Shown here in pieces: positions 18,726 through 28,456 of a stretch of DNA of 64,000 nt. Each line of letters starts with the position of its first letter. Positions within the stretch are counted from its first letter, which is position 1. The position numbers and the translations under genes were made by a program. The stretch comes from Nitrosomonadaceae bacterium (GTDB lineage Bacteria; Pseudomonadota; Gammaproteobacteria; Burkholderiales; Nitrosomonadaceae), in contig BJGV01000003.1 in NCBI GenBank assembly GCA_014190895.1, forward strand, positions 60,923 through 124,922, in the 5' to 3' direction. A model generated the notes under the pieces. That model ran no database searches and was not told the DNA's origin. It worked only from the letters and a program-made list of their open reading frames with translations.

Positions 18726-19844
18726 CTACTCATCCAAATAATTTTTACTTAGAATCGAGCGCTGTTCATAGGCCGCGCGGGCAATACGAATATCTTCTAG
18801 AAAATGTGGTAATTCTTTTATGAGTAGGGCTTGTGGACCATCCACAAGCGCTTTGCCTGGCACCGGATGAAAATCTACCAATACCATGTTGGCTCCAGCA
18901 ATCACCCCCTGAGCAGTAACTTGCATAATATCAAGCATGCCATCTGGCGAACGAGTGCGCGCACCCACTGAATGTGAAGGATCAATACAAACTGGCATGC
19001 GGGTTAAGCGCTTGACTGCTGGTACATGAGCAAAATCTACAAAATTGCGATGCGGATCCGCCATGCTGGTTTTCATTCCACGTAGGCCAAATACAATTTT
19101 CCGATTTCCTTCAGAGGCAAGATACTCCGCTGCATTGAGCGACTCATCTAGAGTGATGCCAAAACCACGTTTAATCAGCACCGGAAACTCTTGCTGGCGT
19201 CCAACAATTTTCAGTAGTTCAAAATTCTGTGTATTGCGGGTGCCAATCTGCAACATTACTCCAGTAGGGTTGCCAGTTTGATGCAAGGCTTCACGAATTT
19301 CGTCCGCATGGGATTCGTGGGTAATTTCCATGGCGATGACCTTAATTCCATATTTTCCAGCTAAATCGAACACATAAGGAAGACAAGTCTTGCCGTGGCC
19401 TTGAAATGAATATGGACTAGTGCGTGGCTTGTAGGCCCCCATACGAGTACAAATCTGGCCATGATCGCGTAATGCTTTCATCATCATCTCAACATGTTCT
19501 GGCGTATCTACCGCGCACAATCCAGCAAAAATATGCAATGTGTCTTGACCAAAACGAATCCCGTTATAGTCAAAGTGAGTAGGGCGATCATCATTCTTAT
19601 GCCTCCCAAGAATGCGATACTCCTCGGAAATTCGCACCACCCTATCAACACAGGGTAAATTTTGCATATCTTCGAAGGAGAGCGCCTTCGTATTCCCAAT
19701 TAGATATACCTCGGTTAACACTTGCTCGGTGCCAGCTTCAGTATGCACGCGTGTAGAGATGCCGGGCAGACTGCCAAGACGTGTCATTAGCTGTTTATAT
19801 TCCGGATTATCTGGATGCGTGTCTGGTAGTAAAATAAGAATCAT
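18726..19844 (-). CDS. 3-deoxy-7-phosphoheptulonate (DAHP) synthase, type I-beta
   Basis: Condenses phosphoenolpyruvate and erythrose 4-phosphate to DAHP, the first step of the shikimate pathway. The 372 residues comprise an N-terminal ferredoxin-like regulatory domain (about 1-75, MILILLPDTHP) and a KDPG-aldolase/KDOPS-type barrel. The barrel shows GAYKPRTSPYSFQGHG, VLIKRGFG and CIDPSHSVGAR. This domain order is that of the type I-beta enzymes rather than E. coli AroF/G/H. Aromatic feedback cannot be read from sequence. It stands alone, with 340 bp of non-coding DNA upstream. Confidence 0.9.
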   Translation of the reverse strand: MILILLPDTHPDNPEYKQLMTRLGSLPGISTRVHTEAGTEQVLTEVYLIGNTKALSFEDMQNLPCVDRVVRISEEYRILGRHKNDDRPTHFDYNGIRFGQDTLHIFAGLCAVDTPEHVEMMMKALRDHGQICTRMGAYKPRTSPYSFQGHGKTCLPYVFDLAGKYGIKVIAMEITHESHADEIREALHQTGNPTGVMLQIGTRNTQNFELLKIVGRQQEFPVLIKRGFGITLDESLNAAEYLASEGNRKIVFGLRGMKTSMADPHRNFVDFAHVPAVKRLTRMPVCIDPSHSVGARTRSPDGMLDIMQVTAQGVIAGANMVLVDFHPVPGKALVDGPQALLIKELPHFLEDIRIARAAYEQRSILSKNYLDE

Positions 19845-20183
19845 GAGGTATCACCGGGATCGCCACGTAAGTGCGATGTCCGAGTTAAAAAGAAGACTAG
19901 GATTCTAACCGAAATCGCTGCCACTTGCCATCGAATTGAATATAGCGTTTAATTCTCTTTCTCGGCAAGCGCTCTGTTTAGGAGAAGCTCTGGCCCAACT
20001 AAATTCCGTGCCATATACAGCGTACAATGACTTTGTCAAATAACAGCAAATCAGATCAGGCTGTTATCAAAGCGCAACATGATCAGAAACAATAAGAGGA
20101 CGCCTGCCGTAAACGCATATTCAAAAATGGGAAGCGGGCGCTCTTGACATAAAATCAAATCCACTTACTCTCCCTGCTTACGC
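19845..20183. other. divergent intergenic region, DAHP synthase / miaA
   Basis: This 339-bp gap lies between two divergent genes and should hold both promoters, but I cannot place a convincing -35/-10 pair. A short leftward frame at 19897-19968, 23 codons from a TTG, contains Tyr, Phe, Trp and Phe ahead of the DAHP synthase gene. A small imperfect hairpin (ATCGC...GCGAT) lies between that frame and the gene, without a U-run. I see no RNA gene. Confidence 0.4.
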
Positions 20184-21167
20184 ATGACAATTCAAATCCA
20201 AATAAAAAAAACTGGGGAAGCTTCCGACCATCCGCCCGCTATTTTTCTAATGGGCCCCACAGCCAGTGGAAAGAGTAATATTGCATTGGAGATCTCTAAA
20301 TACCTGCCAATAGAAATTGTTAGTGTAGACTCCGCTCTAGTCTACCGACACATGAACATTGGTACTTCCAAACCAAACCAAAAATCCCTAAGAACGGTGC
20401 CTCATCATCTTATCGATTTGATCGAACCAGATGAACGTTATTCGGTTGCACAGTTTCGTAATGATGCGCTAATTGCAATGCAGCAAATCATAAAAAATGG
20501 CAACATTCCACTGCTGGTGGGCGGCACCATGCTTTACTTTTACGCACTATTGGAGGGGCTGTCTAAGCTTCCTCCCGCAAATACCAACACACGTTTAATG
20601 ATTCACGCCATGGCAAAAGAAAGCAGCTGGCCGACGCTGCATAAAAAATTGCAGCAACTTGACCCAGTTAGCGCATTACGCATAAAACCTACCGACAGTC
20701 AGCGCATAGAGCGCGCACTTGAAGTATGCTATCTTGCCGAGAAACCTATGTCCGAACTACTCAAGAAACCAAAGCCCTCTTATCTGCCTTATCGTGTAAT
20801 CAACATTGCTTTAATCCCGAGCAATCGTGAAATATTGCATCAACGCATTGCAGGTCGCTTTGAAAAAATGTTGGAATTAGGATTAATTAACGAGGTTCGC
20901 ACTATTCGTAATCAATTCGATCTTAAAACAGATGTTCCTTCGATGCGCTGTGTTGGCTACCGACAAACATGCATGTACCTCGACAATCAGATCGATTTGA
21001 TTGAACTGAACAAATTGAGTCTTGCTGCTACACGTCAACTGGCCAAAAGACAGCTCACTTGGTTGCGCTCAATGAAAGGATCAAAAGAATTTGATTGCTT
21101 GGCCCCTAATTTACTACAGCAAATACTAGAGCACCTAAAAGAACATAGTTTAAAAGTTCTTGTCTGA
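20184..21167 (+). CDS. miaA: tRNA dimethylallyltransferase
   Basis: Transfers dimethylallyl to N6 of A37 in tRNAs that read codons starting with U. The 327 residues are family length. The P-loop GPTASGKS is at 24-31, followed by IEIVSVDSALVYRHMNIGTSKP and VPHHLID, and later LLVGGTMLYFYAL and RQLAKRQLTWLR. Usually it sits with hfq or mutL; here it stands directly before the beta-oxidation cluster with a 93-bp gap, so linkage to those genes is not evident. Confidence 0.97.
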   Translation: MTIQIQIKKTGEASDHPPAIFLMGPTASGKSNIALEISKYLPIEIVSVDSALVYRHMNIGTSKPNQKSLRTVPHHLIDLIEPDERYSVAQFRNDALIAMQQIIKNGNIPLLVGGTMLYFYALLEGLSKLPPANTNTRLMIHAMAKESSWPTLHKKLQQLDPVSALRIKPTDSQRIERALEVCYLAEKPMSELLKKPKPSYLPYRVINIALIPSNREILHQRIAGRFEKMLELGLINEVRTIRNQFDLKTDVPSMRCVGYRQTCMYLDNQIDLIELNKLSLAATRQLAKRQLTWLRSMKGSKEFDCLAPNLLQQILEHLKEHSLKVLV

Positions 21168-21260
21168 CGCATACGGCCTAAGTTTTGGTATTTCTCACTC
21201 ACTTGATTGAATTTAATGTAGCATGACATAGTCACTCTATATTTTTTATACGAAAATATC

Positions 21261-23603
21261 ATGACTCCATTCTTCTCTTTCTTTCTTCTAGGATTAATAA
21301 CTACTCTTGGACTCGTTTTATTGATTCAGCCACTACGCCGTATCTTTATCTCCAGTCGATTGTTAAAAATTTTCCGAGGAATCCTGCCACAAATTTCTCA
21401 AACTGAACAAGAGGCCTTAGATGCTGGCACTGTATGGTGGGACGGAGATCTATTTAGCGGAAAACCTAACTGGGAAAAGTTATTAGCATACCCAAAGCCT
21501 GAGCTTAGTATCGAGGAGAGGGATTTTCTCGCTGGGCCGGTGGAGGAGTTGTGTGCCATGCTAGACGAGTGGCATATTACCCGTACGTTACATGATCTAC
21601 CGCCCGATGTCTGGCAGTTTATTAAGAGTCGCGGCTTCTTCGGCATTATTATTCCAAAAAAATATGGCGGATATGGTTTTTCAGCGCTAGCTCATTCTGC
21701 AACGGTGATGAAAATTGGTTCACGCAGTGGAACGGCAGCAGTAACAGTGATGGTACCAAATTCGCTGGGGCCCGCAGAGTTACTATTACATTATGGAACA
21801 GAGGATCAAAAGAATTATTATCTTCCGCGCCTGGCAAAGGGTCTGGAGGTGCCGTGCTTCGGACTTACTGGGCCAGACGCTGGATCGGATGCGGGATCAA
21901 TCCCTGATTTTGGCATTGTCTGTCGTGCCGAATTTGAAGGCGAACAGGATGTGTTGGGAATGCACGTTACTTGGGAAAAGCGCTATATCACGCTAGGGCC
22001 AGTAGCAACGTTGCTCGGTCTCGCATTCAAACTATACGACCCCAATGAGCTGCTTGGGGGGGAAAAAGATCTCGGCATTACGCTGGCACTCATCCCCACC
22101 AGCACAGCTGGCGTTAATATTGGTCGTCGTCATTTTCCACTTGATGCTGCCTTTCAGAATGGTCCCAATTCTGGCAAAAACGTATTCATCCCAATGAAAT
22201 GGATAATTGGCGAACGTGCAGGTGTGGGTCATGGTTGGCGAATGCTCATGAACTGTCTTGCTGCTGGACGCGCTATTTCGCTGCCAGCTACCAGTGTTGG
22301 TGTGGCTAAATTAGCAACACTAACCAGTGGCGCATACGGCAGAGTACGGGTGCAGTTTAAAACTTCCATTGGGCGTTTTGAAGGTGTGGAAGAGGCTCTA
22401 GCGCGTATTGGTGGAAATACTTACATGATGGATTCGGCCAGAGTGATGACAGCAGCCGCAGTGGATCTCGGCGAAAAACCATCAGTTATTTCTGCTATCG
22501 TCAAATATCACCTTACTGAACGTGCGCGTCAAACAATTAATGACGCGATGGACGTACATGGCGGCAAGGGTATTTGCATGGGCCCCAGCAATTATCTGGG
22601 GCGCGCCTATCAACAAATTCCTATCAGCATCACTGTAGAAGGCGCCAATATCCTTACTCGTAGCATGATTATTTTTGGACAAGGGGCAATTCGCTGTCAC
22701 CCCTATATACTGAAAGAGATTCACGCTGCCAATGACCAGGATACCGCGCGTGCTTTGCCAGAATTTGATCGGGCGCTGATGGGACACATCGCTTTTAGTT
22801 GTGGTAATGCGGTGCGCTGTCTTTTGCATGGGCTAACTGGTGCATTCTTAGCAAACGCGCCCAACAATGCACACTTTGAAACTGTAAACTACTATAAGCA
22901 GTTAACGCGCTTTTCGGCTGCTTTTGCGCTGATTACCGATGTCTCTATGTTGGTCCTCGGCGGAACTCTCAAACGCAAAGAAAAACTCTCCTCTCGTCTA
23001 GGCGATATTCTCAGCATGCTTTATTTATGCTCAGCAACATTAAAACGCTTTGAGGATGATGATCACCCTGAGACTGATTTACCGCTGTTACATTGGTCAA
23101 TGCAAGATGCGCTCTATCGAATGCAACAAGCGTTCGACGGCTTGCTAAATAATTTCCCAGTACGATTCTTGGCGTGGAAATTACGAATACTAATATTCCC
23201 TTTGGGTCGGTCATACTCCCCTCCGTCTGACAAATTAGGTCACGAAGTTGTCAAGCTCATGCTGACCCCGGGAGAAGCCCGTAATCGTTTAACTGCAGGT
23301 ATCTATATTCCAATGTCTGTCGAAGAACCCATAGGAGCTCTAGAACAAGCATTGCAATGTGCAATCGCATGCGAGAAGGTTGAAGTCAAACTACGTGCGG
23401 CCGTTAAGGCCGGGGAAGTTCCTGCACAAGAAAATGAGAAAATTACAGCTTCATTAAAGCAAGAAATTATCACTATTGATGAAGCGGCCTTACTAGAACA
23501 AATGAAATCTCTTCGTCGTCGCGTTATTATGGTGGATGACTTTTCGCCTGATTTTAGTAAGGAAAAAGAAATCTCCTCTTCTCAAGAAGTGCGCGCTCCA
23601 TAA
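21261..23603 (+). CDS. fadE: acyl-CoA dehydrogenase, FadE type
   Basis: First step of fatty-acid beta-oxidation: FAD-dependent desaturation of acyl-CoA to trans-2-enoyl-CoA. The 780 residues match the large FadE class. An N-terminal hydrophobic segment (about 3-25) suggests membrane attachment. The dehydrogenase core has FGLTGPDAGSDAGS, KRYITLGPVA and DVHGGKGICMGPSNYLGRAYQ, and a C-terminal DUF1974-type extension follows. It is the first gene of a five-gene rightward cluster. The next gene starts 8 bp after its stop. Confidence 0.93.
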   Translation: MTPFFSFFLLGLITTLGLVLLIQPLRRIFISSRLLKIFRGILPQISQTEQEALDAGTVWWDGDLFSGKPNWEKLLAYPKPELSIEERDFLAGPVEELCAMLDEWHITRTLHDLPPDVWQFIKSRGFFGIIIPKKYGGYGFSALAHSATVMKIGSRSGTAAVTVMVPNSLGPAELLLHYGTEDQKNYYLPRLAKGLEVPCFGLTGPDAGSDAGSIPDFGIVCRAEFEGEQDVLGMHVTWEKRYITLGPVATLLGLAFKLYDPNELLGGEKDLGITLALIPTSTAGVNIGRRHFPLDAAFQNGPNSGKNVFIPMKWIIGERAGVGHGWRMLMNCLAAGRAISLPATSVGVAKLATLTSGAYGRVRVQFKTSIGRFEGVEEALARIGGNTYMMDSARVMTAAAVDLGEKPSVISAIVKYHLTERARQTINDAMDVHGGKGICMGPSNYLGRAYQQIPISITVEGANILTRSMIIFGQGAIRCHPYILKEIHAANDQDTARALPEFDRALMGHIAFSCGNAVRCLLHGLTGAFLANAPNNAHFETVNYYKQLTRFSAAFALITDVSMLVLGGTLKRKEKLSSRLGDILSMLYLCSATLKRFEDDDHPETDLPLLHWSMQDALYRMQQAFDGLLNNFPVRFLAWKLRILIFPLGRSYSPPSDKLGHEVVKLMLTPGEARNRLTAGIYIPMSVEEPIGALEQALQCAIACEKVEVKLRAAVKAGEVPAQENEKITASLKQEIITIDEAALLEQMKSLRRRVIMVDDFSPDFSKEKEISSSQEVRAP

Positions 23604-23611
23604 AACGAACC

Positions 23612-25450
23612 GTGAAAACAACTACAACAACTGAACTAAACAGCGGGGAGGATATTATCTCGGCGGAAATCGCCAGAACGTTAGACGGTCTATTTAGAGA
23701 GCGTGTTCGACGTTCGCCGCAAAAAATAGCGTACCAAGATTACAAGCCATCAAACAAAACTTGGTGCGAATATACTTGGGCGCAAGTGGAGGGACAGGTA
23801 GCGCGCTATCAGACCGCTCTTTCTCAAGAGAGTTTTGTTCCCGGCGATCGGGTAGCGGTGATGTCAAAAAATTGCCTAGACTGGGTAATATTCGATCAAG
23901 CGGCGCTGGGACTAGGGCTGATTGTTGTTCCTCTTTACACAGCAGATCGGGCCGAAAATGCGGCTTACATCCTACGTGACTCTGGTGCCAAATTACTATT
24001 ACTAGAAGAACTCTCTCAGTGGCATGCATTTTCCGAAACACATGACCCAATTGACTCTTTATTGCGCATCGTAACAATTATGCAATTTGAAAAAATTGCT
24101 AATAAGAACAATGAAGATAGGGTGCTTTCTCTTTGTGACTGGTTGCCCGAAAAAGTCAAAAAGATTCAGCATAGCGACCATGGTCCGCACAGTCTGGCAA
24201 CCATTATGTATACCTCTGGTACTTCTGGTCGGCCTAAAGGGGTTATGTTGAGCCACAATAATTTACTCACCAATGCCTACAGTTGCCTGCAAATTGTGCC
24301 AGTCCGAGAAAATGATTTGTTTCTTTCTTTTTTGCCGCTATCGCATACCTTCGAACGAACGATTGGATACTATCTTCCATTAATGAGCGGGGCTACCGTC
24401 GCTTACGCACGATCAATCCAACAGCTACCGGAGGATTTAATGGTCATACAACCCACCGTGCTTGTTTCGGTACCTAGAATTTATGAACGAATTCATGCCG
24501 CAATTTACACCAAACTTGCAGAGAAATCTGTTCTAAGCAATCGCTTATTTAATCTTGCAATAAAAATAGGTTACAGTCGTTTTGAGTATCAACAGAAACG
24601 AGAATCATGGCAAATTTTTCATTTATTATGGCCGCTATTAGAAAAATTAGTAGTAAGAGCGATCATGGGTAAATTTGGTGGGCGACTGAGACTGGCAATG
24701 ACGGGCGGGGCTCCACTATCAGCCGAAGTGTCACGGACATTTATTGGCCTAGGGTTGCCTCTCTTACAAGGCTATGGCATGACTGAATCCAGTCCAGTGG
24801 TTTGCACAAATCGCATCGATAATAATATGCCCGCCGGAGTAGGGGCCCCCATTCCTGACGTAGAGGTGAAACTTGGTGAAAACAACGCGCTACTGATTCG
24901 CGGCCCCAATGTAATGCTCGGCTACTGGAATAATATAAGTGCCACTAAAACGACATTGACGTCGGATGGTTGGCTAAATTCAGGTGATATGGCTAGTATC
25001 GATAAAATGGGGAGGGTGACCATCACCGGTCGCCTAAAAGAAATCATTGTCCTGTCTAATGGTGAAAAAGTTCCGCCTATAGATATGGAAACAGCTATTC
25101 TGCGTGATCCATTATTTGAACAAGTGATGTTGATTGGTGAAGGGCGTCCATACTTAAGTGCGTTGGTGGTTCTGAACTCTCGTAACCAAGAAAGTTTGTC
25201 CACAGAAACTGTTCTTAGTCTGGGCTCGTCTCTCTTAGCGAAAAACCAAAAAACTGAAAAAATTATACTAGAGAGAATTGCGCATCAAATACGAGATTTC
25301 CCTGGCTATGCCAAGATACGTCGCGTGGCGGTAATGCCAGAACCATGGACTGTCGAAAATGATATGCTAACACCCACCTTAAAACTGAAACGAACTCGGG
25401 TAATGGATCGTTACCAGATCGAGGTGAAAAGACTTTATGAGGGACATTAA
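23612..25450 (+). CDS. long-chain acyl-CoA synthetase (FAA1 type)
   Basis: Activates free fatty acids to acyl-CoA with ATP. The 612 residues start at a GTG 8 bp after the fadE stop. The AMP-binding motif is at 201-210 (TSGTSGRPKG, preceded by IMY). Later come LLQGYGMTESSPVV and the hinge motif SGDMASIDKMGRVTITGRLKEIIVLSNGEKVPP. The protein resembles the FAA1/AMP-forming long-chain class more than E. coli FadD. The position inside a beta-oxidation cluster supports a fatty-acid substrate; chain length is not readable. Confidence 0.92.
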   Translation: MKTTTTTELNSGEDIISAEIARTLDGLFRERVRRSPQKIAYQDYKPSNKTWCEYTWAQVEGQVARYQTALSQESFVPGDRVAVMSKNCLDWVIFDQAALGLGLIVVPLYTADRAENAAYILRDSGAKLLLLEELSQWHAFSETHDPIDSLLRIVTIMQFEKIANKNNEDRVLSLCDWLPEKVKKIQHSDHGPHSLATIMYTSGTSGRPKGVMLSHNNLLTNAYSCLQIVPVRENDLFLSFLPLSHTFERTIGYYLPLMSGATVAYARSIQQLPEDLMVIQPTVLVSVPRIYERIHAAIYTKLAEKSVLSNRLFNLAIKIGYSRFEYQQKRESWQIFHLLWPLLEKLVVRAIMGKFGGRLRLAMTGGAPLSAEVSRTFIGLGLPLLQGYGMTESSPVVCTNRIDNNMPAGVGAPIPDVEVKLGENNALLIRGPNVMLGYWNNISATKTTLTSDGWLNSGDMASIDKMGRVTITGRLKEIIVLSNGEKVPPIDMETAILRDPLFEQVMLIGEGRPYLSALVVLNSRNQESLSTETVLSLGSSLLAKNQKTEKIILERIAHQIRDFPGYAKIRRVAVMPEPWTVENDMLTPTLKLKRTRVMDRYQIEVKRLYEGH

Positions 25451-25500
25451 AATTCTGCAACCTGCCTTTAAAAATACTAATTAACCTAAGAGCCGATAAA

Positions 25501-25917
25501 ATGAATGCCCATGAAGAAATTTACACATCGTTACCAAAAGGGGGTGACCCAATACTGCGCGCAATAACAATGCCAACCGATACCAACCATGCGGGAGATG
25601 TTTTTGGTGGCTGGATCATGGCGCAAGTAGATATGGCTGGTAGCCTACAGGCTGTCCGCCGCGCTCGTGGGCGAGTAGTCACAGTGGCCGTTAATTCTTT
25701 CGTATTCAAGCAGCCTGTATTCGTTGGTGATCTAATGAGTTTCTATGCAAATATTATCAAGGTGGGGCGCACCTCAATTACTGTGGGTGTGGCGGTGTAT
25801 GCTCAACGAGGCCCGCGTCAAGGAAATGCTGAAGTCTGCATAAAAGTAACCGAGGCCGTACTGACTTATGTGGCGGTAGATGATAATCGCAAACCACGGT
25901 TGATTCCACAAGAGTAA
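25501..25917 (+). CDS. yciA: acyl-CoA thioesterase, YciA family
   Basis: Hotdog-fold hydrolase of acyl-CoA esters, 138 residues. The motif DTNHAGDVFGGWIMAQVDMAG, with its Asn and Asp, is the YciA/BACH active site, and NSFVFKQPVFVGDLMSFYA is the typical strand pair. It lies inside the beta-oxidation cluster, and its TAA overlaps the ATG of the next gene (TAATG), implying coupled translation. A role in releasing CoA when acyl-CoA accumulates is an inference. Confidence 0.93.
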   Translation: MNAHEEIYTSLPKGGDPILRAITMPTDTNHAGDVFGGWIMAQVDMAGSLQAVRRARGRVVTVAVNSFVFKQPVFVGDLMSFYANIIKVGRTSITVGVAVYAQRGPRQGNAEVCIKVTEAVLTYVAVDDNRKPRLIPQE

Positions 25918-28433
25918 TGCAAGAATTAAATCAAACAGGGATTAAATTGGGCGGGAATAATTTTGTCGTACGTAAGGTTGCCGTACTGGGTGCTGGGGTG
26001 ATGGGGGCTCAAATCGCAGCGCATCTAGTAAATGCCAATATTGAAACGCTGCTATTCGAACTCCCAACAAAACAAGGTGATCCCAACGCTGGTGCACTGA
26101 AGTCGATAGAGGGCCTAAAGAAACAAGAACCTGCGCCATTTTCAATCCCAGCTAGGGCGATCTATATTCAAGCGGTTAACTATGACCAACACCTCCAATT
26201 ACTCAAAGATTGTGACATTGTGATTGAAGCAATCGCTGAGCGTATGGATTGGAAAATTGAACTCTATAAAAAAATTGCTCCGCATCTTGGCGCACGCACT
26301 ATTTTTGCCAGCAACACTTCTGGACTCTCTATTAACCAGTTAACTCAAGCATTCCCAGAAATTTTGCGGCACCGTTTCTGTGGTATTCATTTTTTTAATC
26401 CGCCACGTTATATGCATTTAGTGGAATTAATTGCATGCGCAGATAGCGATGCCGAAATGCTCGACGATTTAGAAAAATTTCTAGTCACTTATCTGGGTAA
26501 GGGTGTCATTCGTGCAAAAGATACGCCCAATTTTATTGCCAATCGAGTGGGTCTATTTTCCATGCTCGCCACCATGTATCACGCTCATAAATTTAAACTT
26601 GATTTCGACCTAGTGGATGCCCTTACTGGTTCCTTAATTGGGCGTCCCAAAAGCGCCACTTTTCGCACAGCAGATATAGTTGGACTAGATACTTTAGCAC
26701 ACGTCATTAAAACTTTACGTGACACTTTAACTGCTGATCCATGGCATCAGTATTATGTTACGCCAGACTGGTTACAAAACTTAATTAATAGTGGTGCACT
26801 GGGTCAAAAAACTAAACGCGGGGTATATCAGAAATTAGGTCAAGAAATTCATGTACTCGATCCCGCTACACAAATGTACCGACTCTCAACGGGCAAATGT
26901 AACGAAGGTGTTAAAGAAATACTCAGGCTCAAAAATCCAGTAGAAAAATTTGCGGCACTACGAGCAAGCCAAAACCCCCAAGCACAATTTCTATGGGCAA
27001 TATTTCGTGACTTATTTCATTACTGCGCTGTTCATCTAATTACCATCGCAGATAACGCGCGCGATGTCGACCTTGCTGTTCGTTGGGGATTTGGTTGGAA
27101 TCAAGGGCCATTTGAGATTTGGCAGGCCGGGGGGTGGGATCAAATTACCACATGGATCAATGAAGATATTGTTGCAGGCAAGAGCATGGGCACGACAGAG
27201 CTGCCTTTATGGGTAATGGAGAAAGAACGTAGCGGGGTACACACGACACAGGGTTCATATGCCCCGTTAACAAAGATGCAGCAGCCCCGCTCAACCCTGT
27301 CAGTGTATCAACGACAGTTATTTCCTGATCGGCTGCTGGGCGAAGAGACACATTATGGCAACACCATATTCGAAACCAATGCTGTGCGAATGTGGCATAC
27401 CGACGATGATATTGCCGTAATCAGTTTCAAGAGCAAGATGCACACTATCGATAACCAGGTGCTGGATGGAATGCAACAGGCCATAAATGAGGCGGAGAAA
27501 AATTGGCGTGGATTGATAATCTGGCAAACCGAACCACCATTTTCTGCTGGGGCTAACTTACAAAAAACAACAAGCCGTCTAAAAGATGATGGGGTTGACT
27601 CTGCTTTCCATCTATTCACAAAAAAAATCCAGAAGGCGGCTCAATCCGTCGTACTCAAAGCTGCGCATAAACTAAATCTCGCTGATACATTAATGGCTGG
27701 AAAATTAATTGAAATAGAGGCAATGGTGGCGCAATTCCAGCAGATCTCTCAGGCTCTTCGATACTCAATAGTCCCCACAGTGGCTGCGGTAGACGGGCTT
27801 GCCTTAGGTGGGGGCTGTGAATTTATGATGCATTGTGATCGTGCAGTGGTGACATTAGAAAGTTACATCGGTCTAGTAGAGGCTGGCGTAGGTTTGGTGC
27901 CCGCGGGAGGGGGCTGCAAGGAGCTTACTTTACGAGCAGCGCAGCATGCAAAAGGGGGCGATATCTTTACGCCACTAAAAAGCTATTTCGAAAATGTTGC
28001 AATGGCAAAAATGTCAAAAAGTGGAGAGCAAGCAAAAGAATTAGGTTATTTGCGCCTTGCTGATCAAGTAGTAATGAATCGCTTCGAATTGTTCCACGCT
28101 GCAAAAGTACAAGCCCTTGCATTGGCAGAAACAGGCTACCGCCCGCCGTTAAGAAACTACAACATCCCTGTGGCGGGTTCTACTGGAATCGCCACTATCA
28201 AAACCATGCTTATCAACATGCTTGAGGGCAACTACATCTCGGAACATGATTACCTGGTAAGCAGCAAAATTGCCAGTGTCCTGTGTGGTGGGGACATCAC
28301 TCCCGGCAGTCTAGTGAACGAGGATTGGCTGTTAGGACTAGAACGTGCTGCATTTATTGAACTGCTGGCAACCGAAAAAACACAAGCACGAATCGAGCAC
28401 ACGCTCAAAACAGGCAGACCATTGAGAAATTAA
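25917..28433 (+). CDS. 3-hydroxyacyl-CoA dehydrogenase / enoyl-CoA hydratase fusion
   Basis: Bifunctional beta-oxidation enzyme of 838 residues for the hydration and NAD-dependent oxidation steps. The dehydrogenase domain comes first, with the Rossmann motif GAGVMG at 25-30, SNTSGLSINQL and HRFCGIHFFNPPRYMHLVEL. The crotonase domain comes second (FSAGANL near 545, then GLALGGGCEFMMHCDRAV and GVGLVPAGGGCKEL). This order is the reverse of E. coli FadB and matches the other large family seen in many betaproteobacteria. Start and stop are tightly packed with yciA and the thiolase gene. Confidence 0.94.
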   Translation: MQELNQTGIKLGGNNFVVRKVAVLGAGVMGAQIAAHLVNANIETLLFELPTKQGDPNAGALKSIEGLKKQEPAPFSIPARAIYIQAVNYDQHLQLLKDCDIVIEAIAERMDWKIELYKKIAPHLGARTIFASNTSGLSINQLTQAFPEILRHRFCGIHFFNPPRYMHLVELIACADSDAEMLDDLEKFLVTYLGKGVIRAKDTPNFIANRVGLFSMLATMYHAHKFKLDFDLVDALTGSLIGRPKSATFRTADIVGLDTLAHVIKTLRDTLTADPWHQYYVTPDWLQNLINSGALGQKTKRGVYQKLGQEIHVLDPATQMYRLSTGKCNEGVKEILRLKNPVEKFAALRASQNPQAQFLWAIFRDLFHYCAVHLITIADNARDVDLAVRWGFGWNQGPFEIWQAGGWDQITTWINEDIVAGKSMGTTELPLWVMEKERSGVHTTQGSYAPLTKMQQPRSTLSVYQRQLFPDRLLGEETHYGNTIFETNAVRMWHTDDDIAVISFKSKMHTIDNQVLDGMQQAINEAEKNWRGLIIWQTEPPFSAGANLQKTTSRLKDDGVDSAFHLFTKKIQKAAQSVVLKAAHKLNLADTLMAGKLIEIEAMVAQFQQISQALRYSIVPTVAAVDGLALGGGCEFMMHCDRAVVTLESYIGLVEAGVGLVPAGGGCKELTLRAAQHAKGGDIFTPLKSYFENVAMAKMSKSGEQAKELGYLRLADQVVMNRFELFHAAKVQALALAETGYRPPLRNYNIPVAGSTGIATIKTMLINMLEGNYISEHDYLVSSKIASVLCGGDITPGSLVNEDWLLGLERAAFIELLATEKTQARIEHTLKTGRPLRN

Positions 28434-28456
28434 GTCAGCACTACGGGAGACGCCAC

